Part shown: positions 26,362 to 34,972 of the stretch, in pieces
Layout: every line of letters begins with the position of its first letter
Position numbering within the stretch: position 1 is the first letter of the stretch
Origin: an uncultured Gammaproteobacteria bacterium
GTDB lineage: Bacteria; Pseudomonadota; Gammaproteobacteria; UBA6429; Thiohalophilaceae
Direction: 5' to 3'
DNA: 64,000 nucleotides
NCBI GenBank assembly: GCA_937967995.1
Contig: CALBTB010000007.1
Coordinates: 124,001 to 188,000, forward strand
Notes under the pieces: model-generated
Seen by the model: only the letters and a program-made list of their open reading frames with translations
Database searches by the model: none
What the model was told of the DNA's origin: nothing
Made by a program: the position numbers and the translations under genes

Positions 26362-27144
26362 CTAAACGTCGATGCCGATAATTTCATCGTCCAGCCAGCG
26401 ATGCAGCATTACCCCAAATTCCGTCGCGACATCGTTATTCGGAAAAGCTTTTTCCAGTGCGGCACCAATGTCATCAAGCGTGTCTCCAGGTGTGTCTTCG
26501 CAACTAATGCGGGCGATAGCCGCCGATTCAATCTTTGAGAGACTGCGAAAATGCGGTGAATGGCCTTTGCGCCAGATCACTATATCAACAGGTTCCGGCA
26601 GCCGTTCTACAACGGGAGGCGTTTGCTCCTGGTTGATGGCTTGCCAGATTTCCAGGGTATTGAAGTGTTGCGTGCATACAGTGAGTGTCGGTACGGCTTT
26701 TAAATGGATGGTGGTACTTTCGTCGCTAGCAAGCTGCTGCAGGTCGTCAAGTGTCATGACGGCACTGTCGGCGCCATCAAACGCCCTGCGCAGCGTCCAG
26801 TCCATCAGGGCAAGTTCTGATACTTCCCTGTCGTCGGCAAGTCGTTCAGCGAGGAATTCGGGAAACCCTTTGCCATACAGGCCGATATTTTTGTAGGTCG
26901 ACGGGTGCGACTGAACATAGTCTGCGGCGAGCTGGTTAAACCAGTCATCACCCAGATAGATGGCCGTATGTTCAAAGGTATCCAGCAATACGTCTACCAG
27001 GCGCAGACGGTAGGCGTTGTAATAAATATCCAGGCGATCGCGCGCGGACAGGCCACGTGCTGATTCGCTAATCCAGTCTGCGCCCTTGCATTCGGTATCG
27101 AACAGGGCGCGTTGAAAATCGTTTTGTAATTCAGCAAGCTTCAT
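26362..27144 (-). CDS. bufC: BufC/HvfC-type partner protein (DUF2063)
   Basis: About 260 residues. The N-terminal helical domain KLAELQNDFQRALFD, followed by LDIYYNAYRLRLVDVLLDTF, is typical of DUF2063 (HvfC/BufC N-terminal domain). Such proteins pair with DUF692 (MNIO) enzymes and help present the precursor peptide. The start ATG at 27144 shares one base with the bufB stop (TAATG), indicating tight coupling. An upstream ATG at 27159 exists but overlaps bufB further. Third gene of bufA-bufB-bufC; the bufD (DoxX-like) gene often found after it is not present here. Confidence 0.85.
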   Translation of the reverse strand: MKLAELQNDFQRALFDTECKGADWISESARGLSARDRLDIYYNAYRLRLVDVLLDTFEHTAIYLGDDWFNQLAADYVQSHPSTYKNIGLYGKGFPEFLAERLADDREVSELALMDWTLRRAFDGADSAVMTLDDLQQLASDESTTIHLKAVPTLTVCTQHFNTLEIWQAINQEQTPPVVERLPEPVDIVIWRKGHSPHFRSLSKIESAAIARISCEDTPGDTLDDIGAALEKAFPNNDVATEFGVMLHRWLDDEIIGIDV

Positions 27145-28025
27145 TAACGTCCCTGACATTGCGCTAGTTTACTCTGTTCCTGATTCTTTGCGCTCAGCAC
27201 GTCGTCGGCAATGGCGCGCGCCACATCCAGTTCAGCAATCAGCTCTGGCAGTGTGGGGATATTGTCGTCGCGTTCGATCATGGTGGGCACATAACCAAAG
27301 TGGCGCAGTGCCTGGCGGTAAAGATCCCAGACATCGTCACACACCGGGTGATCATGCGTATCAATCAAATGGTCGCCATTGTTCAGATGGCCGGCCAGAT
27401 GAAACTGGCTGACGCTATCTACCGGCACGCCTTCAATAAAGTCAGTGGGCGAGAAATCATGATTAAATGCGCTGACGTAGATATTGTTAATGTCCAGCAA
27501 TAACCGGCATCCCGTTGCCTTGCATACTTCGCTCAGAAATTCCCATTCGGTCATTTCAGACTGTTCATATTCTACATAGCTGGACACATTTTCTAACACC
27601 AGCGGGCGTTGTAGTACCGCCTGTGCCTGCTCAACGTTGCGTGTCACCACCTGCAGGGCTTCTTTTGTATAGGGAAGCGGCAGCAAGTCATGCAAATTAC
27701 GGCCGTGGACACCTGTCCAGCATAAGTGATCCGATACCCACATCGGCTCGACGCGTTGCTCAAGTGTTTTGAGTTTACGTAAATAGTCTTTATCCAGTCC
27801 GTTAATGGAACCGATCGACAGGGAGACACCATGCATGACCATCGGGTAATTGGCACGTATTTGATCGAGCATGGCCAATGGCTTGCCGCCATCGACCATG
27901 TAGTTATCAGAAATGACTTCCAGCCAGTCCACGGGCTGTGGCTCAGCCAGAAAATCATTGTAGTGCTGAGTGCGTAGCCCCAGACCAAATCCAGGTCCGA
28001 ATCCAGGTCCAAAACCGGAAGTCAT
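27144..28025 (-). CDS. bufB: BufB/HvfB-type MNIO enzyme (DUF692)
   Basis: 293 residues, DUF692 / multinuclear non-heme iron-dependent oxidative enzyme. Recognisable parts: GLGLRTQHYNDF, DWLEVISDNYM, MHGVSLSIGS, VSDHLCWTG, LENVSSYVEY, LLLDINNIYVS, FHLAGH and DTHDHPV, which supply the iron-binding His, Asp and Glu residues. These enzymes oxidise cysteines of a precursor peptide; in bufferins the products are thiooxazoles that bind copper (established for other species). The extreme N-terminus has a GFGP tandem repeat. Bracketed by the precursor gene upstream and bufC downstream. Confidence 0.9.
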   Translation of the reverse strand: MTSGFGPGFGPGFGLGLRTQHYNDFLAEPQPVDWLEVISDNYMVDGGKPLAMLDQIRANYPMVMHGVSLSIGSINGLDKDYLRKLKTLEQRVEPMWVSDHLCWTGVHGRNLHDLLPLPYTKEALQVVTRNVEQAQAVLQRPLVLENVSSYVEYEQSEMTEWEFLSEVCKATGCRLLLDINNIYVSAFNHDFSPTDFIEGVPVDSVSQFHLAGHLNNGDHLIDTHDHPVCDDVWDLYRQALRHFGYVPTMIERDDNIPTLPELIAELDVARAIADDVLSAKNQEQSKLAQCQGR

Positions 28026-28052
28026 TTCCTATTCCCCTATATTAAGGAATGA

Positions 28053-28343
28053 TTACTTGGATTTGATATCCGCGATGACGCCGCCCTTAACCAGGCAGTC
28101 TTTCGCTTTCATCCCTTTGAAGCCATGCGTCTTGCACTTGTTATGGCCCTTACAGGCGTGCTCAGTGGTCTTACAGTCTGAGTTGCCCTTGCACGAATGC
28201 ACGCCGTAACAATGCACCTTATCGCCCGCCGCAATAGCCGCGCCATGACTGCCAGCAGGTTGTGTTGCCGCACAGGCTGTTGTGCTCATTGCCACGGCCA
28301 GAACAGCCGATGAAAAGGTGGTTTTGGTGATACTGTTTTTCAT
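28053..28343 (-). CDS. bufA: Bufferin-type precursor peptide (BufA2-like)
   Basis: 96 residues: signal peptide (FSSAVLAVAMSTTACAA) and a small cysteine-rich core with six cysteines spaced as HCYGVHSC, KGNSDC, HACKGHNKC and KDC. This pattern fits BufA2-type bufferins, exported ribosomally made peptides whose cysteines are modified by BufB before secretion. Bufferins have been shown to chelate copper in other proteobacteria. AGGAGA precedes the ATG. First gene of the operon. Whether all six cysteines are modified cannot be told from sequence. Confidence 0.85.
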   Translation of the reverse strand: MKNSITKTTFSSAVLAVAMSTTACAATQPAGSHGAAIAAGDKVHCYGVHSCKGNSDCKTTEHACKGHNKCKTHGFKGMKAKDCLVKGGVIADIKSK

Positions 28344-28457
28344 AATCGCTTCTCCTGAGTGATTCCTGAATTAAATGAATTGAGAAACGCGATTATGGGC
28401 AGGAATTATGCTGGAGAAGTCACGAAATAATCACAAAAGATTAACATCTGATAAACC

Positions 28458-29600
28458 CTATTCTTCAATATTCACGGTTTTCGTGTTGTCCATCATGCTG
28501 ATGACTTCATCCAGGTCGATTTGATCCGGGTTGTCACCGGGCTGATCCTTAAGGATGTCGATCACCTGGTCCTGTTCGAAAATTGTATGCTCACCGGTTT
28601 CGGTTTGCATGTACATGGCCCAGGGCACGAACATGGTGGTGGGAAAGACCTGCTCAGGTTCCGGTGAGATGTCGATATTCACCCCGGAAATATACACCAG
28701 GCGTTTGTGTTGATAAGCCGGTTCCTTGACGATGGTTCTGAAGGTACGATCAAATTCCACCTGCACATGCACCTTGGCTGCGGTGAGTAAGGGGGATTTG
28801 GAGCAGACGATCCACGGCATGTAGGGCAGCAGGTTATGCTCGACGACATTCACGCTTTGCATGAGGGGATTCAGCTCGCGTTTAAAGCAAAAATACTCCG
28901 GCAATAAATCATCCCCAATGGGGCGCTTGCCTTCCAGGTTTTTAAACAGGTGCGAAATCCCGGAAGCCGCACGAAAGCATTTGGAGGTGCTGTAGGAGCG
29001 GAACGGGGTGTATTCACCTTTGGTTGGTTTAATCAGGCTGTCCAGACGCAACAGCAGGCCCGACTCGATATGTCGGTCCATCAACTGGTTGTCGATGACG
29101 ACATAATTTTTGCCATTTTCTTTTTGCAGGAACACGGTGTTCTTGGCAAATTCAAATTCCTGTTGAAACCAGTCAATCACACTCGCCAGTTTGCCGCAGC
29201 TTAAACTGAACTCATCGTGCTCGGTACACACTCTTCGGTAGTGGCCAAAACTGTGGTCATCCGGGTTATAGCCCACGTGACTGGCCTGGATGATAAACAT
29301 ATCCCGGCCGTGCGATGCATGCGAGGCATGGCGCACGGTGTCCAGCACACCGCCAACCCGGCCATGGTTGAACGGAAACGTCCCAAAATGCTTGGCCATC
29401 AGAATGATGGGGTAGCCCTGGTTTTCATCCGAGCAAAAGGCCCGTGATGGCATGATCTTGTCCTGTTCGAATCCCAGCGATTTACAGTAGTTGTAGATTT
29501 TGGGGATAAACTCATTGTAACTGAGCATATGATTGTCGAGGTCATATTCGCCCAGGGCATGGGTGATGTCGGTATTATTGTGTAACTGGCAGTCTTTCAT
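28458..29600 (-). CDS. Candidate LCIB-type beta-carbonic anhydrase
   Basis: 380 residues. The pattern AFCSDEN (Cys56, Asp58), then FGTFPFNHGRVGGVLDTV, SHVGYN (His108) and FSLSCGKL (Cys135) mirrors the zinc ligands and surrounding motifs of the LCIB/C family of beta-carbonic anhydrases known from Chlamydomonas and diatoms. The other half (about 190-380) has no domain I know. No signal peptide. If right, it interconverts CO2 and bicarbonate in the cytoplasm and would fit the SbtA/SbtB-like bicarbonate uptake genes at 41.7-43 kb. The assignment is by remembered motif only. Confidence 0.6.
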   Translation of the reverse strand: MKDCQLHNNTDITHALGEYDLDNHMLSYNEFIPKIYNYCKSLGFEQDKIMPSRAFCSDENQGYPIILMAKHFGTFPFNHGRVGGVLDTVRHASHASHGRDMFIIQASHVGYNPDDHSFGHYRRVCTEHDEFSLSCGKLASVIDWFQQEFEFAKNTVFLQKENGKNYVVIDNQLMDRHIESGLLLRLDSLIKPTKGEYTPFRSYSTSKCFRAASGISHLFKNLEGKRPIGDDLLPEYFCFKRELNPLMQSVNVVEHNLLPYMPWIVCSKSPLLTAAKVHVQVEFDRTFRTIVKEPAYQHKRLVYISGVNIDISPEPEQVFPTTMFVPWAMYMQTETGEHTIFEQDQVIDILKDQPGDNPDQIDLDEVISMMDNTKTVNIEE

Positions 29601-29717
29601 CGGATTTTCACTGTTGATACGGGGTTATCGACTGAAGCGGGGGTGGCTTTAGCAGCGCGCAATTATAGAGAAGTCCTGCCAAGATTGGTATATAAAGTAA
29701 GAATGATGGAGGTAAAC

Positions 29718-30083
29718 ATGAAGACATTATTTGCCGCATTAGCGTTTTTCAGCCTGTTGTTCGTAAACAGCCATGCTGTCGCTCACCATGGCTGGTCCTG
29801 GACCACGGGTGATAACATCGAACTCACTGGCGTGATCACGAAGGTCCGTCTCGGCAACCCCCACGGCCGGCTTGAGGTGGATGTGAACGGAGAGACCTGG
29901 ACAGTCGAAGTCGGGCAACCCTGGCGCAACAAACAGGCCGGGCTGAAGGATGGCGACCTTGCAGAAGGCGTCGAGATTCGTGTTATTGGTGAACCCTCAG
30001 AAGATGTCGCGGAAAAACGCCTGAAAGTAGAAAGACTGTACCTGGGCGACCGCGAATACGTGCTGTACCCGGAACGGGACTAG
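29718..30083 (+). CDS. DUF6152-like periplasmic protein
   Basis: About 121 residues starting MKTLFAALAFFSLLFVNSHA, a clear signal peptide; ATGGAGG precedes the ATG. The mature part starts HHGWSWTTGDNIELTGVI and continues VRLGNPHGRLEVDV and WTVEVGQPW, which matches the DUF6152 pattern as I recall it. Function is unknown. It is followed six bases later by a small membrane protein; similar pairs occur in other proteobacteria. Confidence 0.75.
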   Translation: MKTLFAALAFFSLLFVNSHAVAHHGWSWTTGDNIELTGVITKVRLGNPHGRLEVDVNGETWTVEVGQPWRNKQAGLKDGDLAEGVEIRVIGEPSEDVAEKRLKVERLYLGDREYVLYPERD

Positions 30084-30089
30084 CGCCGG

Positions 30090-30557
30090 GTGGAATCGCT
30101 ATTTACCGCGATGGAATCGACCGCCATCGCGGAGTATCTGCGCGTGTCTCGCTGGGCCTATGCGCTGGTTAATACCACGCATATTCTTGGCATTGCGCTG
30201 CTGGTCGGATCAATCATTCCCTTTAACCTGCACATCCTCGGTGTGTGGCGCAATTTTCCACGCCTGATGCTGGCCCGTGTGCTGTTACCGGTTGCGGTAA
30301 CCGGGCTGCTACTTGCTGTGTTGGCGGGCAGCCTGTTGTTCTCGGTCAGGGCACTTGAATACTCACAGATCATTTTTTTCCAGATCAAGATCGCGCTGGT
30401 CGTCATCGGGACCGTATCGGCGTTGTTATTACATCGCGCTTATGGACTGTCACTCGAACAGGCGACTCAAACCCGGCTCAGAGCGCATGCACTCCTGTCG
30501 ATTTTATGCTGGCTGGGTGCCCTGGTATGCGGACGCCTGATAGCGTTTGTTAGTTAA
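30090..30557 (+). CDS. Small four-helix membrane protein (DUF6644-like)
   Basis: 155 residues starting with GTG. Four membrane helices are visible, with the pattern VNTTHILGIALLVGS in the first half and LRAHALLSILCWLGALVCGRL at the end. This resembles DUF6644/DUF2214-type proteins that accompany DUF6152 genes. His in TTHILG and in RAHALL could bind a cofactor, but this is speculative. Probably co-transcribed with the gene upstream. Confidence 0.65.
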   Translation: MESLFTAMESTAIAEYLRVSRWAYALVNTTHILGIALLVGSIIPFNLHILGVWRNFPRLMLARVLLPVAVTGLLLAVLAGSLLFSVRALEYSQIIFFQIKIALVVIGTVSALLLHRAYGLSLEQATQTRLRAHALLSILCWLGALVCGRLIAFVS

Positions 30558-30676
30558 AGCGGGGTCGGACCGGGCTATCGTATTGATAGAAAATATAAAA
30601 ACGTAAAGATATGCTTTATATTTCGGCTTAGAGCGATGTTTTTAAGCGAGAAACTGGTAACGGAGAAAATAAACCT

Positions 30677-31150
30677 ATGAACACAGCGAAACATAAACTG
30701 CTGGCAAGTTGTTTTGGCGTGTTGCTTTGCTCGATGGTCATTGCAGACGAACACCAGATTAAGCAGGTTGTACCGGCGGCAGAACGCGAACGGGCGGCTG
30801 CGCAGAAGCTGTCTGGCCCAACGCAGAATCGTGGTGTGGAGTCAGTCACGCCGATCGGTAGTGTGGCGCTCGATAATGAAATCAGCGACATCAAGGGGCA
30901 TAGTCTGCGTGCGCGCGAAATTGTGATTGCACCGGGCGGTGTGATTGCCGTGCACGAACACCACGCCCGGCCGGGTGTGGCCTACATTCTCGAAGGTGAA
31001 ATCGTCGAGCATCGTAATGATCACCCCGAACCCTTGCTGCGCCGTCAGGGGGACGCCGCCTTTGAAAAGACCGGCGTCGCACACTGGTGGGAAAATCGCT
31101 CAGACAAAAAGGTCAGAGCACTGGTTGTCGATATTGTGCCGACGCCTTAA
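30677..31150 (+). CDS. Secreted cupin-domain protein
   Basis: 157 residues with an N-terminal signal peptide (LLASCFGVLLCSMVIADE) and a C-terminal cupin barrel: PGGVIAVHEHHARPGVAYI gives the conserved HxH and a following Gly/Glu-rich strand (LEGEIVEHRND), and HWWENRSD is the second cupin motif. Cupins of this type bind a metal ion. Substrate unknown. Expected in the periplasm. Confidence 0.8.
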   Translation: MNTAKHKLLASCFGVLLCSMVIADEHQIKQVVPAAERERAAAQKLSGPTQNRGVESVTPIGSVALDNEISDIKGHSLRAREIVIAPGGVIAVHEHHARPGVAYILEGEIVEHRNDHPEPLLRRQGDAAFEKTGVAHWWENRSDKKVRALVVDIVPTP

Positions 31151-31171
31151 TTAGGTTCTGGTTGTAAATAA

Positions 31172-31852
31172 ATGCATGCTTTGATCCTTCTTTTTGCACC
31201 GGCATTATTCTGGGCTGGGTATCATTATTACCATGATCGTCATCAACCGGAACCGTTACATTATTTATTGCTGACTTATGTGTTAGGCATAGGTGCCGGC
31301 TATCTGGGTACTCTCAGCTACCAGGGGCTGGCGCATATTGGTCTGAATGTCGATGTGTTTGATCTGGCAGAGACTAACAAGTTGGGTCTGCTGCTTTATA
31401 GTGTGTTTGTGATAGGCGTGGTCGAGGAGCTTATCAAATTTTTGCCTTTCTGGTTCATTTGTATACGGTTACGTCATTTTGATGAATCCATAGATGGTAT
31501 CGTCTACGCATCGTTTATCGCCCTCGGTTTCGCCACTTATGAGAATTACCACTATCTGCAAATCCTGAGTGGTTATGAAGCCCTCGGCCGATCTGTGGCG
31601 TCACCCATGGTGCACATTTTATTTTCATCAATCTGGGGATATCTCTATGGTCGCGCTATGATGAGAGACAAACCGCGTTGGCCTGCTGCGTTGATGGGCG
31701 TCGCGTTGGCGGCAGTGGTGCACGGCCTCTATGATTTCGCCGCACTCAGCCTCACGCGGTGGGTATATATTGCGCCACCTATCATTATTCTGATTATCTG
31801 GGTCTGGCGAATGCATCTTATTAAACGGCTACAAGAGAGACTAAAAGGGTAA
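31172..31852 (+). CDS. PrsW-like intramembrane metalloprotease
   Basis: 226 residues with about seven membrane segments. The conserved PrsW features are present: VEELIKFLPF (Glu-Glu), GFATYEN, HILFSSIWGY and HGLYDF, supplying the metal-binding Glu and His. In Bacillus PrsW cleaves an anti-sigma factor; in proteobacteria the targets are mostly unknown. It stands 21 bases after the cupin gene with no obvious link. Confidence 0.8.
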   Translation: MHALILLFAPALFWAGYHYYHDRHQPEPLHYLLLTYVLGIGAGYLGTLSYQGLAHIGLNVDVFDLAETNKLGLLLYSVFVIGVVEELIKFLPFWFICIRLRHFDESIDGIVYASFIALGFATYENYHYLQILSGYEALGRSVASPMVHILFSSIWGYLYGRAMMRDKPRWPAALMGVALAAVVHGLYDFAALSLTRWVYIAPPIIILIIWVWRMHLIKRLQERLKG

Positions 31853-31996
31853 GACGGGTTAATATTAATTTCCTCTGCTCCCTTTACTGTCAGGTCATTG
31901 TGAAACCAGCCAGTACCTGATATTTTGTACAGAAATTCATATTTATTACGCAATTTAGCTGAGCATAAAAACACTAGACAGGTTTTAAGGACAACT

Positions 31997-32722
31997 GTGC
32001 ATACGAATACATACAAAAGGCTCTTCTTTATCAATCTGATCTATGCAGTTTTGGTTGTTGTTTTTCCGTTTTCACTCCTGGCCTATTTATACCTGGATGG
32101 TTATCTGGTGCCAACAGTTATTGTTGCTGTTGAATTCATTATCATGTTTATTGCGTTTTTTATTGTTTTGCTCGGCTTTAAGAATTTATTAAATACATTG
32201 GCTGATTTTGAACGCATAAATAAAATAATTTTAATATATTTGGCAACGATATTTTTGATTTATGCCTTACTGCCAATTGGGTATGTCATCTATAAAATTT
32301 GGGACGATTTTATTGGTCTGGCTTTTGTACTGTCATTAGCAGGAGGAATAGTTATATTGGCTTTAGGAGTGCTGCTTGCTGTATTAGAAATTAAAATTGG
32401 CTCGCGATTGAAAACTTGTTCACATAATTTATTTGGCCTGAGAAAAACAATAGGTACCAGCTATTACATCCTGGGGATATCAAATATTGCTTCATTGATT
32501 ATCAGTGTCACTATTATTCTTTCAGTCGTTATTTACACATTCCTGCCAATGCTAACTACTTTATTGTTTTATTCAGCCTGGAAAAATCAGGCTGGAGTCA
32601 TTGATAGTGGTTTTACATTCTCCAAAAAACCTATTTTATTTGTCATTTGCGTGTCTGTTCTGGCATATGTCATACCAATTAGTATTGCTCTCTATGAATT
32701 AGAATATTTGGTGCCAGAGTAA
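31997..32722 (+). CDS. Hypothetical polytopic membrane protein
   Basis: About 241 residues from a GTG at 31997, preceded by AAGGA at the right distance; the frame is also open upstream to an ATG at 31925. Six or more hydrophobic segments (FINLIYAVLVVVFPFSLLAY; TVIVAVEFIIMFIAFFIVLL; AFVLSLAGGIVILALGVLLA). No motifs recognised. Lower GC content than its neighbours. Faces the convergent lectin-like gene. Confidence 0.6.
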   Translation: MHTNTYKRLFFINLIYAVLVVVFPFSLLAYLYLDGYLVPTVIVAVEFIIMFIAFFIVLLGFKNLLNTLADFERINKIILIYLATIFLIYALLPIGYVIYKIWDDFIGLAFVLSLAGGIVILALGVLLAVLEIKIGSRLKTCSHNLFGLRKTIGTSYYILGISNIASLIISVTIILSVVIYTFLPMLTTLLFYSAWKNQAGVIDSGFTFSKKPILFVICVSVLAYVIPISIALYELEYLVPE

Positions 32723-32731
32723 AAACTGTTT

Positions 32732-33427
32732 TCAGTCAATCGCAAAACAATAAATCAAACCAGCACCGCCCGAGCTTTTCAGTGCATCCTGGCTGCAACC
32801 CCGGCTGAAATGGGAGAAGTTCCAGGATTTGCCCCAGTTATCCTCAGTCGGGCCGGTTAAATCGTGATGCCCGACCGCCGCGGCGCCTTCTTCGTTGTGT
32901 GTCCAGTTCTTGCACGTTAAATCCATATGCGGCGAAAACGCCGTACCGTCTGTCCGTGTACCGGTAAGGATATCATGTTCATTGGGTGAGTCCCCCCGTC
33001 CTTTGATGACGTCACCCTTTTCACTCAGACCGGTTTGCTTGTTGATATTGTTATTGCTGTGCAGGTGTTCCACGTCCCGTGCGATCAGTACGCCTTTGGC
33101 ATTAAACCAGGGGCCTGTGCCGATGCGATCGCGGGCATGCACCGAGGGCACATTATTCTCAGGATTCTTAAAGTCGATATGTCCCGTTGTGCTGAGATAG
33201 GCACGCCAGGTCTTGTTACCTGCGCCTGCTTCTGTGGCAAGGTCCTGGCAATGTGCATCGGCACCTTCGATGCCACCGAAATTAGCGCCATCCCCGGCAC
33301 CGACACTGGTAATAAAAAAGCTCATGGGCCCGGTGGTCGGGGTGTTGTCCGAGGAAGGAGTGTTTTGCGGCCTGTCGCAGGCAGAAACCAGGACCAGCAT
33401 GGATGAAACCAGAATGATTCTATTCAC
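32732..33427 (-). CDS. Lectin-like exported lipoprotein
   Basis: About 231 residues. The GTG at 33427 has GGAGG upstream and yields a lipoprotein signal ILVSSMLVLVSAC; the longer open frame is not supported. The mature part is one domain with FFITSVGAGDGANFGG, ADAHCQDLA, TWRAYLSTTG and a Trp/Cys-rich end (NFSHFSRGC, IYCF), similar to bacterial proteins annotated as lectins. Likely membrane-anchored and surface or periplasm exposed. Ligand not known. Confidence 0.75.
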   Translation of the reverse strand: MNRIILVSSMLVLVSACDRPQNTPSSDNTPTTGPMSFFITSVGAGDGANFGGIEGADAHCQDLATEAGAGNKTWRAYLSTTGHIDFKNPENNVPSVHARDRIGTGPWFNAKGVLIARDVEHLHSNNNINKQTGLSEKGDVIKGRGDSPNEHDILTGTRTDGTAFSPHMDLTCKNWTHNEEGAAAVGHHDLTGPTEDNWGKSWNFSHFSRGCSQDALKSSGGAGLIYCFAID

Positions 33428-33455
33428 AGTGACCTCCGGATAGTCAGTAAACAGT

Positions 33456-34286
33456 TTAACGCAACGGATACAACTTTCCACCCACCTGCGGGCGGCTGTA
33501 GGGCAGGAGCTTGTCGCCCATTGCGGTATGGAGTTTTTGCAGGCGCGATTCGGGTGATGGATGTGTTTTGAAAAGTAGCGCAACACGGTCATCCGTTTTG
33601 GACACACTGCCGATCTTCTGTAATACGGCCGGCAGGCCATAAGGATCGTAGCCTGCGCGTGTTGCAAGCACCACGCCCATGCGGTCGGCTTCATGTTCGG
33701 CATCCTGGTCAAGGCGGCGGGCAAACATTTCGGCGCCATTGCCAACCAGATTTTTAACCAGTTGATCCTTGTCGTCGGCCAGCTTTTTTTCCAGCGCTTT
33801 TGATCCTTCTGCGATCAGCATGCCCTTGCGCATGATCTCGATATGATGGCGCTTGATGACATGGGCGATTTCGTGCGCGAGCACACCGGCCAGTTCGGAT
33901 TCATCACTCAGGCTGGCATACAGTCCGCGCGTAACAAGAATGTATCCACCCGGACCGGCGAAGGCGTTAACGTCGGCCGATTCGATCACGCCGAAGGTCC
34001 ATGGCAGATCCGGCCGCTCGCTTTGCGACGCTACCCAGCGGCCGACACTATTCACGTACTTTTGCAAACCGTCGTTATCAACCAGTGGCGCAACACCGAG
34101 CAGGTTGGACGCGACCTGGCGGCCAACGCGGATTTCGTCATTGTCACTCACTGCCAGCAGCATGCGTGTGGATTCGGGCAGTTTTTCCTTGAGCTTCTCT
34201 TTCAGGTTAATCGCATATGACGTCGGTAACGCGATGACGCTACTGAATGAGACAACCAGAAGAAGGTGTTTGATACATTTGTGCAT
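33456..34286 (-). CDS. M48-family periplasmic metallopeptidase
   Basis: 276 residues with a signal peptide (LLLVVSFSSVIALPTSYA) and the zinc site HEIAHVIKRHH (HExxH), with the third ligand in EHEADRMGV. This is the M48 fold of BepA/LoiP-type proteases that degrade misfolded outer membrane or periplasmic proteins. It starts two bases after the SH3-lipoprotein gene and follows the CHASE2 gene, all on one strand. Confidence 0.88.
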   Translation of the reverse strand: MHKCIKHLLLVVSFSSVIALPTSYAINLKEKLKEKLPESTRMLLAVSDNDEIRVGRQVASNLLGVAPLVDNDGLQKYVNSVGRWVASQSERPDLPWTFGVIESADVNAFAGPGGYILVTRGLYASLSDESELAGVLAHEIAHVIKRHHIEIMRKGMLIAEGSKALEKKLADDKDQLVKNLVGNGAEMFARRLDQDAEHEADRMGVVLATRAGYDPYGLPAVLQKIGSVSKTDDRVALLFKTHPSPESRLQKLHTAMGDKLLPYSRPQVGGKLYPLR

Positions 34287-34288
34287 GG

Positions 34289-34936
34289 CTATTTCCTTTC
34301 CGGCGCGGGCAGGTAGGCGTGCTCGGTTGCCTTGAGTCCGTGTTTAGCAGCGTATTGGATAGCGTCCTGTTTGCTTTGCGCATAACTTTGCATTTTTTGT
34401 AACTGCGCCGGGTCGCCCTGGGCGGTGCGCAGTTGTTCTTCGTTTAGTCCTCGAATACCGGAGGTCGCCACAATATTGCCCGTGCCGGCGCGGCCGGTGG
34501 CAAGTGTGGTCACGCTTTTCGCGTCGGAACCGGCAGTGGTCGTACCTGTGCCGGTGCGTACATTGAGCATGCGTACCCAGCCCTGTTGTCCGGCGGCATT
34601 CACCTGCATCCAGCCACCCTGGCGTTCAAGAATGGTAAGCGCGGTGTTGGCCGGCAGTGTGCGTAACGTCTTGGCATCGATGAACGGTTTTTCCTTGAGT
34701 TCGGTGTCGCGCACCGTGCTACCCGGGCTGGTTGCGCCGGCGGTTTTGTCCGCTGCCGGTTTGGCTACGGGCGCTGTCGCAGGTTTGGGCGCGGTGTCGG
34801 TGACCGGTGCTTTATTCGTACTGGGTGCGGTTTGCGTTGTTACTGTTTCGGGTTTTTGTGCTTGCTTGTCTTCACCGCATCCGGCCAGTAGCAGCATTAC
34901 CAGTGATGTAGTCAGCAGAATAGTTTTATGGAACAT
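34289..34936 (-). CDS. SH3-domain lipoprotein
   Basis: 215 residues with a lipobox (LVMLLLAGC) and a Thr/Ala/Pro/Lys-rich linker, then a bacterial SH3-like domain (KTLRTLPANTALTILERQGGW; GWVRMLNV). Such domains bind peptidoglycan or proteins in the periplasm. Near the end a second short helix region (TAQGDPAQLQKMQSYAQ). It sits between the M48 peptidase and the CHASE2 gene, an arrangement that recurs in gammaproteobacteria. Confidence 0.82.
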   Translation of the reverse strand: MFHKTILLTTSLVMLLLAGCGEDKQAQKPETVTTQTAPSTNKAPVTDTAPKPATAPVAKPAADKTAGATSPGSTVRDTELKEKPFIDAKTLRTLPANTALTILERQGGWMQVNAAGQQGWVRMLNVRTGTGTTTAGSDAKSVTTLATGRAGTGNIVATSGIRGLNEEQLRTAQGDPAQLQKMQSYAQSKQDAIQYAAKHGLKATEHAYLPAPERK

Positions 34937-34972
34937 GGAATTTGCACGGCCTCCGTGATGTGCGGGCGTCGT

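Noticed and set aside
29464..29480. T-loop-like GTTCGAATCCCAGC
   Set aside because: Lies inside the coding sequence of the LCIB-like gene; no cloverleaf partners nearby, so not a tRNA.
32732..33745. Longer reading of the lectin-like gene (337 residues)
   Set aside because: The upstream 106 residues have no signal or family features, while a GTG with GGAGG gives a clean lipoprotein start.
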